A stretch of 64,000 nt of DNA, from positions 477,707,655-477,771,654 of the forward strand of contig CM062808.1 in NCBI GenBank assembly GCA_031772625.1, read 5' to 3'. The notes beneath the pieces are model-generated. The model saw only the letters and a program-made list of their open reading frames with translations, was not told the origin of the DNA and made no database searches. How positions within the stretch are numbered: the stretch's first letter is position 1; each line of letters starts with the position of its first letter. This document shows, piece by piece, positions 1-10,379 of the stretch. The DNA comes from Pinus tabuliformis (lineage: Eukaryota; Streptophyta; Pinopsida; Pinales; Pinaceae). A program made the translations under genes and the position numbers.

Positions 1-2138
1 AGATGTGCACGTTGATGGCATCATTTTCCCCCACACCTTGATTGATCTTGGGGCTGCCATCAATGTGATGAATAACGATACCATGTGCAAACTGAATCTC
101 CAAGTATAATTAAGAAAGACCACAACAATACTACAACTTGCAAACAGATCCACAATAGCTCCTAAGGGAGTTGTTGAGGATGTGATGGTCTCTATTGATT
201 CTTGGGAATACCCTGCTGACTTCTTAGTTCTTCAGCCCAAGACCAAATTCAATGGTTATCCTCTCATTCTTAGAAGGCCATGGCTAGCCACTGTTGATAT
301 TTACATAACTTTCAGGGCTGGGAACTTGACCATTAAAAATGGGCATTTGTCCAAACAATTGGTCTTGTACCCTCCTGCTCAGCCATCTCCAGAGCATGAC
401 TTACCCTTGTGGTTGGAAGAGGAAGAGGAAGATGAATTATACCATACCACATCCTACCCAATTTGTACCCTAGATACTATTATAGGAGGGGGGAAACTTG
501 ATGAAGATGACCTAATTGATCAAATCCTCCAAAACCAACCCCCCAACACCATGTCTCTTGATGAGTTAGTAAAGAAATATGAAGATAACCCTTGGACTGA
601 TTTTTGCCTAATTGACTCAAGTCCTACTCATGTCAAAATGGTAGAATTTGGTCTAGATAAAACATTGAAAATAAACCCTTCTCTCCCTGCACATCAGGAA
701 AATGAGTCATGTGACATGCTAAGTGAGCACCTGGATGCCTTTGTCTAGAGTTATAAGGAAATGAAGGGAGTGCACCCTTCAGTGTGTACTCACCACATTT
801 ACATTAAGGAAGGTTGTAAGCTAGTGTGCCAACCTCAGAGGAGAATGAACCCAACCCTCAAAGTTATAGTTAAAGAACTACATAAGTTGTTGGATGCAGG
901 ATGTGAGTGGGTGTGTCCTCTAACTCTGGTCCCAAAGAAGAATGGAAAATGGAGGATCTGTGCGGATTATAGAGAGTTAAACAAAGGCACTAAAAAATAA
1001 CATTTCCCTCTACCTTTCATTGATCAAGTCTTGGATGGTCTTGCAAGAAAGAAGTTCTTCTCTTTCCTGGATGGATTCAGTGGTTATAATCAGATCTAGA
1101 TTAGCCCAGAGGACGAAGATAAAACCACATTCACTTTTCCTTGGGGTACCTTTGCTTATAGGGTCCTTCCTTTTGGATTATGTAATTCCTGTACCACTTT
1201 TCAAAGGGCAGTCCTGAGCATCTTTGCTGAGCTATTCCATGACTTTGTAGAAATCTATATGGATTATTTCACTCCCTATGGGGGTGACTTCCTGGAGGTT
1301 CTCTCCAACTTGGGGAAAGTACTAAATAAGTGCATTGAAATGAACCTATCTGAAAAGTGTGAGTTCTTGATGAATGCATGGATTGTTCTAGGTCACTCAA
1401 TATCCTAGGAAGGACTACAAGTGGACCCAAATAAAATTGGTATCATAAAGAGGGTCCCTACTCCTCAAATGAAGAGGGAAGTCAGGAGTTTATTGGGCTT
1501 AGCTAGATATTATAGCAAATTCATCAAGGACTTTAGCAAGGTAGCCTCACCATTGTTTGGATTGCTGGCCAAGGACTTTGAATTTGGTTGGTCAGAAAGT
1601 TGCTAAGAGGCCCTAGAAATTTTGAAGGACAAGTTGACTATTGTACCCATACTCCAAGGCCCAAATTGGGCTCTTCCTTTCCACATCTATGTTGATTCCC
1701 CTAAAAAAGCTATAAGAGTAGCTCTAGGCTAGATAGATGACAAGTTGCCTTATGCCATTTACTTCATTAGCAAAAATCTGTCCAAGGCTGAATTGAACTA
1801 CACTGTGACTGAAAAAGAACTCCCAGTTGTTGTCCATTCCTTGAATAAATTTAGACACTACATCGCTAGTTACTAAGCCTTTGTACATACTAACCATGCT
1901 GCTATCAAATATTTGATGAACAAGCCTGATATGAATGCTGGAATTATTAGATGGTTACTTTTATTACAACAGTTTGATTTAACTATCATTGATAAGCTAG
2001 GCCGAGAAAATATAGTTGCAGATTTCTTATCTAGACTTACTTTGTCTGTAGGTGAGGTAGGAATGGTTGATGATAAGCTACCAGATGAGCATTTATTTTC
2101 TATTTCAGTTCTCTCTCCATGGTTTGCTGACATAGCCA
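1..2138 (+). pseudogene. Gypsy pol part 1: protease end, reverse transcriptase, RNase H (element A)
   Basis: The first 100 bases encode the end of the aspartic protease (LIDLGAAINVM). A linker with an acidic stretch follows, then the reverse transcriptase from about 761 (PLTLVPKKNGKWRICADYRELN), its palm and thumb in several frames, and RNase H from about 1600 to 2070 (ENIVADFLSRL near the end). Visible damage: stop after GTKK at about 998, stops near 1098, 1408, 1604, 1729 and 1875, and a changed catalytic motif at 1256-1267, where the usual YMDD reads YMDY. The coding sequence is cut by copia A1 at 2139 and resumes at 7198. No start is present because gag lies outside the window. The family is sure; the exact lineage rests on comparison with element B. 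Confidence 0.88.
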
Positions 2139-2613
2139 TGTAGGTTTTAACCCCGTACAAAAATTACCTGCATACGAATTCTAAAACACAGAAAATAAAA
2201 AATGCGAGAGCATAACACATAAAACACATATACACAAAGATTTTCCCATGGATCCCAAAACCGAGACTACCAGCTTGATTTTTCATTATGTTCCTTTCAA
2301 TGTTACAATACATATTTATACATGCCAAAGCATCCAATACCATGGACCGAAAACCATCGCATCCAAAACCATGTGAAAAAATCATGAACAAAACCATAGG
2401 TAGGTCCGCCCAACCTAATATAGGGTCTAAAACCAAAATTTTCTGGGCGCTGCTCGGACCCCATAGAGTGGGGTTACATGCACCCCTCAAAACCCCTGTG
2501 ACCCCCCCCCCCCGCTATGCAATCGGTGCAATGAAGGGGGGGCTCTACCCCCTTTCTAACCACCCAGTTAACTACGTGGGCTAGTCGTGGAAAGAAGATA
2601 ACACAACCCAACA
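2139..2613 (-). repeat. 3' LTR of copia A1
   Basis: 475 bp, beginning tgtaggttttaacc and ending cccaaca on the plus strand (TG...CA on both strands). It is 26 bp shorter than its partner mainly because it has one copy, not two, of a short unit around gcatccaaaaccatgg. A polypurine tract (complement of 2614-2630, gggagaa next to the LTR) borders it. Confidence 0.92.
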
Positions 2614-2664
2614 TTCTCCCAGTTGTTGTTTTCTTTCCACAGGGGGCCACAAGAGAGCTTAGTC

Positions 2665-5600
2665 ATTTATCCAACCCTGCAACGCCCATTGTTTCTCTAC
2701 AACAAGAGAAATTCTCAGAGCTCACAGATTTTGTCAATGCATCTACAATATTCTTCAAAGTGTCCACCTTTACCAACAAAACCTTTTTGTCTTCTATCAT
2801 ATCCCTCACAAAGTGATACTGAACATCAATGTGCTTTGTCTTTGAATGATATGCAGGGTTCTTTGCTAAGAAAATTGCACTTTGGCTGTCACTTTGTGTC
2901 CTTATAGCTCCCTATACTAACCCCATACTTGAACACAATCTCTGCAACCAAACTGCTTCCTTGCTTGCATGAGTGGCTGCCAGGTATTTTGCCTCTGTAG
3001 TTGATAGTGCCACTATAGATTGTTTCTTACTCATCCAACTGATTACACCTCCAAATAGGTTAAACACATACCCACTTGTAGATATTCTTTGATCCAGATC
3101 TCCAGCCCAGTCTACATCAACAAAGCCACAAATATCCAACACTCTGTCCAATCCTAGTCTTCCTTGGTAGCACAAACCATAATCCCTAGTGCCACGCAAA
3201 TACCTGAAAACCCACTTCACTGCTATCCAATGCTCCTTCCCTAAGTTTGACATAAACCTACTCAATACTCCCACTGCATGTGCAATGTCTGGTCTAGTAT
3301 AGACCATCGCATACATCAGGCTACTGACTGCACTTGCATATGGAACACGGGACATGTCCTCTTCCTCTTCTTGTGTCTTGGGACACTGTTTAGTAGATAA
3401 ATTTACACCTACAAGAATAGGAACCTTCACCGGTTTACTATCCTGCATATTAAACCTCTGCAATATTATCTCGACATACTTCCTTTGGTTTAATGAGAGC
3501 TTCCTCTTTGTCCGATTTCTTTTAATTTCCATGCCCAAAATATAGTTTGCAGCACCAAGATCTTTCATGTTGAATTTGGAGGACAAATGGGTCTTCAAAT
3601 CCTGGATAATTTCTTTGTCATTTCCAACCAACAACATATCATCCACATACAAGACCAGATAAATAACACGGTCACCAATTAATTTAAAATACACACAGTG
3701 ATCTGCTTTGCTTCTGGTGAAGCCAAGTTCTCGTATAAATGTATCAAATTACTGATAGCACATCCTTGGTGACTGTTTTAACCCATATAGAGACTTCTTT
3801 AACTTGCATACCAGTTCTTTCTTTCCCTTTATCACAAAGCCTTCAGTTTGCTTCATGTAGATCTCCTCTTCCAGATCCCCATGAAGAAATGTTGTCTTCA
3901 CATCCATCTGTTCTACCTCAAAAACAAAAGCAACAACAACAAATAAAAGTAATCTAATAGAAGTTACCTTGGCAACAGGAGAAAAAATATCACCAAAATC
4001 AATTCCTGGCACTTGGGAATAACCTTTTGCTACTAATTGATCTTTGTATTTCTCCACCTTTCCTTCTGCATTTGTCTTCTTCTTGAACACCCACTTGCTG
4101 CCAATGAGTTTCCTTCTAGATGGCAACTCCACCAGATCCCAAGCCTCATTTTTGTGCAAAGATGCCATTTCATCAACCATGGCCTTTTTCCAAAGTTTTC
4201 CATCCTCTGAATCTACTGCTTCGTTCACAATTCTGGGATCATTATCAGTAATAGATAAAGCAACATTTGAACCGAAAGCAGATGGACTATACCTTTATGG
4301 TTGCCTTCTTTCTCGAGCTGATCTTCTCACACCCGGAGTTTGTGGCTCTTCATCTTCTGATTCATCCTCCGCTGTAGAGTTTGATTCTTCCTCCTTTAGC
4401 TCAAACTCTATCTTCTCAGGTTCATTTGGTTGGACTTCATGTTTAATAACATCTTTCACCTCTCTAAACACCACATCTCGGCTGTACACAACCTTCCTTT
4501 TTACTAGGTTCCAAATATTATAACCCTTTAAACCATCCTTATACTCAATAAAGATGCACTTTTCAGATTTACTATCAAACTTGGTTCGTTTCTCCTTTGG
4601 AACATGTACATATGCATCACATCCAAATACCCTCAGATGTGAAAGAGAGGGTTTCTTACCAATCCATACGTCTTGTGGAGTCTTATCCTCCAACGTTGAT
4701 GAAGGTGATCTGTTGACCAGGTAACATGCCGTCTCCACCGCCTCTGCCCAGAATTCTTGTTCTAACCCGACACCACTGAGCATGCTTCTTTCCCTTTCCA
4801 TCAACATCTTGTTCATTCTTTCTGCAACTCCATTTTGCCAAGGTGTATATGGAGTAGTCTTCTTCCGTGCTATACCACACTTCTTACAGAATTCTTCAAA
4901 TTCCTTACTGCAAAACTCTCCACTGTTATCTGTCCTCAACACTTTTATCTTCTTCTCTGTCTAGTTTTCCACCATAGCCTTAAATTCTTTAAACCTGTCA
5001 AAGACTTCAGATTTCTTCTTAAGGAAATGTATCCATGTATTCCTTGAGAAGTCATCTATAAATGATACATAGTACATAGACTTACCCAGTGATGGAACCT
5101 TCATAGGTCCAAACACATCACTGTGAACAAGCTCTAATATCCGTTTCGCCCTCTTACGACCAGAGGGGAAACTCACTCGATTCTACTTCCCATATACACA
5201 ATTTTCATAGAAATAAAAATACGGAGAGCTATTACTCATGCCTTTACCATGAAGTATTTGAAGGCCCTTCTCTCCAATATGTCCAAGCCTTTGATGCCAC
5301 AACATGGTCTTCTCTTCAGAGACCACTAGATTTTCTGCTCCACTTTCAGGAACCACGAAACTATTGCATCCATCAATAACAGTGCTACCTTGAAGCTTGT
5401 ACAGAGTTCCAATTCGAACTCCCCGCATCAATACTAGTGCTCCCCGAACCATCTTGCAGGTATCCTTCTCGAACACTGTTTTTACACCTACATCATCCAG
5501 CTTGCTTACATAAATCAGATTTCTGGCTAATGCAGGAATATGTAGAACACCCAGAAGTGTTCTAACCCTTCCACCTTGCAGCTTCAACTTTACTTATCTG

Positions 5601-6567
5601 CGACCAACGATTACAGCCTTCTTGTCATCCCCCAAGAAGACATCACTACCATCTTATTTCTCATACTCGCAAAACCACTATCTATGAGGAGTGAAGTGAA
5701 AGTATGCACCCGAGTCAATCAACCATGCCTCATGATCTACATGTGTACTTGAAGAAGCCAAGTACACATCCCCACCTTCATCTGAGGTGGTTTTCACCTC
5801 TGTAGAAGGAGCATCATCAGATCCCTTTCCTTTATCAGGAGCTTTAGATTTACAGTCCCTTTTGTAGTGCCCTTCCTTTCCGCATTTCCAGCACACCACC
5901 TTTACAGGTTTTCCTGGAGATTTAGATCTCCCACTCGATTACTTATTTTTGTTTCTGTTCTGGGACCGTTCTCGTACAGAAAAGGCATCACCATTCTGGC
6001 TCTCCATATTTTTCCGTCTCATCCCCTCGGTCAGCAAGGATGAGACTATTTCATCAAACTGCAAGGCAGTTGTATTGCTACCTATTGCAATAACCAGACT
6101 ATCCCATGAATTTGGTAGAGAACACAACAAAATGATGCACTTATCTTCATCTGAAATTTTAATATCAATAGATAATAACTGACTTACCATTGTATTAAAT
6201 GTGTTCAGATGCTCTGTCACCGAGTCTCCGTATTTCATCCTCAGGTTATACAACTTTTTCCATAGGAACATTCTATTCACCAGAGACTTAGATTGCTACA
6301 AAGTCCCTAACTTGTGTCACAAGGCCTTAGTCGTAGCTTCCCCTAATACATTCAACAATATGGAATCTCAGACACACAATCGTGTTGTGCTCTTTGCCTT
6401 CCGATCTAACTTCTTCCATTCTTCATCGGACACTCCCGTTGGTTTAGTACCCAAATCTACCATGATCCACTGATCTTTATCCACCAACAGATCCTCCATC
6501 TTGATTTTCATAACTCAAAACTCTGACCATTAAATTTCTCGATCTCTATCTTTCCACTGCTCACCAT
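2665..6567 (-). pseudogene. Copia gag-pol polyprotein of A1 (Tork/TNT1-type), broken
   Basis: Read right to left: gag from an ATG at 6567; one CCHC zinc knuckle (CWKCGKEGHYKRDC, about 5895-5850); protease with LIDSGA near 5700; the pre-integrase motif WHQRLGHIGEKGL near 5300; integrase core 5176-4500 with QNGVAERMN; reverse transcriptase 4228-3400 with the intact catalytic YVDD near 3650; RNase H with WAGDLDQRISTSGY and ALSTTEAKYLAA near 3110-2980. Several stops break the frame, for example at 5939, 5183, 4961 and 3749. Motif wording fits the TNT1/Tork group. It shares all domains in the same order with element D. Confidence 0.93.
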
Positions 6568-6676
6568 CTTCTTTCACCACCATAATCGATCTTGCAGATC
6601 TCCCATTGAACAGGATCTACCACAGGTCTGAGCGAAACCCCTCAACAACAAAGGTGTCCCTTTGAAGCCAAAACCT

Positions 6677-6689
6677 GGCTCTGATACCA
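6677..6689 (-). other. Primer binding site of A1 (tRNA-iMet)
   Basis: The complement reads TGGTATCAGAGCC, two bases inside the right LTR. This matches the 3' end of plant initiator methionine tRNA, the usual primer for copia elements, and fixes the element's direction. Confidence 0.9.
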
Positions 6690-6691
6690 AA

Positions 6692-7192
6692 TGTAGGTTT
6701 TAACCCCGTACAAAAATTACCTGCATACAAATTCTAAAACACAGAAAATAAACAATTCAAGAGCATAACACATAAAACACATATAAACAGAGATTTTCCC
6801 CTGAATCCCAAAATTGGGATTACCAGCTTAATTTTTCATTATGTTCCTTTCGATGTTAGAATACATATTTATACATGCCGAAGCATCCAATACCATGGAC
6901 CTAAAACCATCGCATCCAAAACCATGGACGGAAAACCTTCGCATCCAAAACCATGTGCGAAAATCATGCACAAAACCATAGGTAGGTTCGCCCAACCTAA
7001 TATAGGGTCCAAAAACAAAATTTTCTAGGGTGCTGCCCTAGACCACATAGATTGGGGTTACCTGCACCCCTCAAACCCCCTATGAGCCCCCCTGCTATGC
7101 AATCGGTGCAACGAAGGGGGGGCTCCGCCCCCCTTCTAACCCCTAGTTAACTACGTGGGCTAGTCATGGAAAGAATATACCAAAACCCAACA
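6692..7192 (-). repeat. 5' LTR of copia A1
   Basis: 501 bp. On the minus strand it starts TGTTGGGTTTTGG and ends AACCTACA. It holds a GC-rich inverted repeat (around 7110-7135), a TATAAATA-like promoter box in the complement near 6870, and two copies of the short gcatccaaaaccatgg-type unit (about 6911-6955). Confidence 0.92.
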
Positions 7193-7197
7193 AGCCA

Positions 7198-8471
7198 ACT
7201 ATCTAGTTGCTGCGTAGTTCCCTCCAAATCTGTCATCCAAGGAAAAGAGAAGAATTGTAAGGAAGAGTGCCCCATTCACTTGGATTGGGGGAAATCTCTT
7301 CAAGTTAGGCCCAGATCAAATTTTGAGGAGATGTGTTAGGGAAGAGGAAGTCTTTGACATCCTTCTAGCCTGTCATGATGGGCCTTGTGGAGGTCACTTT
7401 GCAGCCAAGAGGACAACCTTCAAGGTACTGCAAGTTGGCTACAATTGGCCCACTCTCCACCATGATGCAAGAAGATACACCATTAGATGTGATCAGTGCC
7501 AGATAATAGGGAGACCTACTCCCAGGGATGAGATGCCCTTGCAACCTCAGGTGACTCTAGAGCCATTTGACAAGTGGGGCATGGATTTCATTGGGCCCAT
7601 TGGTCCACTATCAGGGCAGAAAAAGCACATAAGTGTAGGCAATGATTATTTGATAAAGTGGGCTGAGACCAAGGCTATCAAGTTAGCAACAAAAGAGAAA
7701 GTGGTTGAGTTCTTAAGGGAGAATTCATTTTACAAGTTTGGGTACCCTACAGAACTAGTCATCGATCAGGGAGCTCAATTCACATCACGTTTGATTGAGA
7801 ATTTGTCGAGGCAGCATAAGATAAAGCAAAAGAAGTCAACTTCCTATCATCCTTAGGGCAATGGACAATTAGAGGTCACTAATAGAGCATTGAAAGGCAT
7901 CCTCAAGAAGGTTTTTGCAACAACATGAAGGATTGGGCTGACAGACTAGTGGAGGCCACTTGGGACTATAATACAACTTGGAAGACAACCACTGGCTTCA
8001 CCCCTTATGACTTGGTCTATGGAAAGAGGGCTCTACTATCCATTGAGTTTGAGTACAACACTTTGAGGATGACAAAACAATTGGATTTTCATGTTACAAA
8101 GGCACAACAGGAGAGGCTACTCCAACTCAATGGTTTGGAGGATGCAGACCCTCCTACATACTGAGGTTATCCAAGTATAGAGAAAGGTTTTTCAAGAAGG
8201 GGACTGGGCTCTGCTATATGACTCCAGGTTCAAGGAATTCAAAGGAAAATGGATGACCAGGTGGCTGGGTCCATATATGATAGAAAAGTGCCATGACAAT
8301 GAGGTTGTTGAAATAAGAACCATTGGCAAGGAAGGTATTCCCTCGCTTGTCAATGGATACATATTGAAAGCCTATAAAAGACCTCTATCAATGGAGGAGT
8401 TCATCAGTACTATTAGTAAGGAGGTAAATGTGATTGGAAGTGTCTTAGTTTTAAGATCACCCAATTCTTGA
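7198..8471 (+). pseudogene. Gypsy integrase (pol part 2 of element A)
   Basis: Continuation of pol after the A1 insertion. It has the zinc-binding N-terminal region (CHDGPCGGHF ... RCDQCQ, 7365-7500), the catalytic core with Asp in MDFIGPI (about 7590), Asp in VIDQGAQF (about 7760) and Glu in QLEVTNRAL (about 7870), and a C-terminal part (WLGPYMIEKCHDNEVVEIRTI) ending at a stop at 8469-8471. A TAG at 7854-7856 replaces the glutamine expected after SYHP, and a frameshift lies near 7915. No chromodomain is seen. The related copy in element B ends with the same residues. Confidence 0.9.
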
Positions 8472-9275
8472 AGTCTTTTTTTTTTTGAAAAAAAAGAAAA
8501 AAGAAAAAGAAAAAACAATAAGGGGCCTAGGTTAAAACCTCTATGAGGCATCTGAGGCCAATTCTTGGGTTGAAAGCCTCCTTGAGGAAACCCAAGAGTG
8601 AAAAAAAGAAAAATAAAAAGATCCCTGGGTGAAAACATCCTTTGAGGCACCTAAGGCAAACAAATAGGCTAAAAACCTCCTTTGGGGTGGCCTGTGTGTC
8701 TTTCGAAAAAAATAAAAAAAAAATGCCATGGCAGGGATCTCAAACCTTCCCTCTAATAAATTCTACGATTTTGCAGGTTTTTGAAGGCAATAAAAAATTC
8801 AAAGCTACAGGGACAACATGCAAAATACCATCTCATTTCTTCCTCCACCCACTTAATTTCATTCATACCTACCATGTCCCCATCACTCATCTCCACTTTC
8901 AGGCATCAAAATCATTTTTTTGAGCATTTTCTAGCTTGATACAGGATGTCCTGTAGCTGTTATAGGAAGATCCTGTAGCACTACAATATGTCCTGAAATG
9001 CTACAGGAAAGGGATCTCGATAGGAAAATCACTCTGCAGGCCTATTCTAGGTTGATTTGGGACCCTACACCTCATCATATCTAACCCATCATCAAATCGT
9101 ATCCATACCTACCTCTGTGTCAATCAAAACAAAAATGAAAAGAAAAAAACAAACACAAGAAAATGTGAAAAAATATAAAAAAAGGCCTAGAGGACATGTC
9201 ATCACTTGCCTTATCCATCCACCACTCCATCCGAGCCTTCATCATCACTCTCCAACTCCTACACCACTACCCAGC
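8472..9275 (+). other. Non-coding spacer of element A downstream of pol
   Basis: No gene. It starts with a T/A-rich run (8467-8520), then imperfect copies of a unit around aacctcctttgaggcacct (8530-8700) that recur in element B at 51720-52090. At 8941-9010 there are several cctgtag/ctacagg motifs. Copia A2 splits the spacer at 9276; it continues at 14081. Confidence 0.7.
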
Positions 9276-10212
9276 TGTTGAAATATGGCAACAAGAATAT
9301 TCCAATTTAATTTGTCCTTGAATTAAATTGTGAATTAAAATCAAATTTAGTCTTAATAGCTGCCTAGAAATAATTAATTAAATCATCATGAATTAATTAG
9401 TTGGAGAAATTCAAGTTAGAAGTCTTTCTGAAGTCATGCAACAGTTATCCCTTAAATTAAGGAGATAAGATTGAGTTATGTTTGAGTTGTAATTGGTTAA
9501 CTCAGTTTACTAAGTTAAATCCAGTTAAATTAGTTCCAAACTGTTTGAGGAACTAATAATGAGTTTACAGTTAGTTGATGCATGCATGCACTCAACTATT
9601 GTACTCCAGTTAATTGAAGATTCCCTCATCATAAACTCATGCATGTCTATTCTGAGAAAGACCGAGTTGAGATTAAAGACAAGGACAGTGTATTATCAGT
9701 TGCATGTGTTTTCTTATAAAGAAAACTCATGCATGCAGTCAGGATTCATTCCTTGAGGATTGTGCTGTTCTGACAGTGTGTGAGAGCAGTGTTCCACTTG
9801 GTTGAAGGTGAATCATCCCAGAGGAACAACGCAAGTAAATAGGAGCTTCGAGGGCAGAGAGGAAGGCTTGAGAGAAGCCAGGATTTCCTGTGAGCATCTG
9901 TGAGGATTGTACTAAGAGCTGGCTAGCTATGAGAGCTAAGGCTTTGTATAATTCCTATGTATTTCCACCTTGTATGATAATACTGATAGTGCGGTTTTTA
10001 GCTGAGGCTTTCCCTGAAGTATTTTCATGTGTATTGTGCATTGATTCTTCTTCTTCTAGTTATATGTGTTCAACTCGATCTTTAAGCTTCCACAAATTGA
10101 TAGTAGAAGTAGGTTATAGTATTCTGCTTTGATTTATATTGCATTATCGGGTTAACCTACAACATATTTTCTACATGATAGCAGACAGCTAGATTTGTAG
10201 AGAATTTCTACA
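9276..10212 (+). repeat. 5' LTR of copia A2
   Basis: 937 bp, TGTTGAAATATGG to AATTTCTACA. A TATAAA box lies at 9715-9720. A CATGCATG (RY-type) motif is at 9581-9588 with further CATGCATG-like sites at about 9640 and 9730. An apparent short reading frame inside the LTR (9890-10132) recurs in the 3' LTR but looks like chance. Confidence 0.93.
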
Positions 10213-10274
10213 TGGTATCAGAGCTAGATTTATCAGAGTTGGATTTGTAGAGAATTTCTACATGGTATCAGAGC
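10213..10274 (+). other. Duplicated primer binding site of A2
   Basis: The tRNA-iMet site tggtatcagagc occurs at 10213-10224, right after the LTR, and again at 10263-10274, exactly 50 bp later. The second copy is preceded by a repeat of the last 26 or so bases of the LTR, so a 50-bp unit spanning the LTR end and primer site was tandemly duplicated. Confidence 0.9.
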
Positions 10275-10379
10275 CACGTTTATCGGAGATGTGAACAGTA
10301 TACTAAGAAGAGAATTCGAAGTTTGAAGTTTGGGGTTGCAGGTGCAAATCGAATTCATATCATACTTCAAGGTTGGCCA

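Larger units (their letters stand above)
2139..7192 (-). mobile_element. Ty1/copia element A1, complete with LTRs, inserted in gypsy A
   Basis: Two LTRs (2139-2613 and 6692-7192) face each other in direct orientation and enclose gag-pol on the minus strand. The 5-bp target agcca is present on both sides (2134-2138 and 7193-7197). Joining the flanks restores the gypsy frame, which reads the same as the uninterrupted copy near 50385. The tRNA-iMet primer site lies next to the right LTR, so the element runs right to left. It belongs to the same family as element D at 31617-36727. Confidence 0.95.

Noticed and set aside
9890..10132. Open frame inside the A2 LTR, repeated at 13750-13995
   Set aside because: It repeats only because LTRs repeat; it has no domain and differs in frame-neutral ways.
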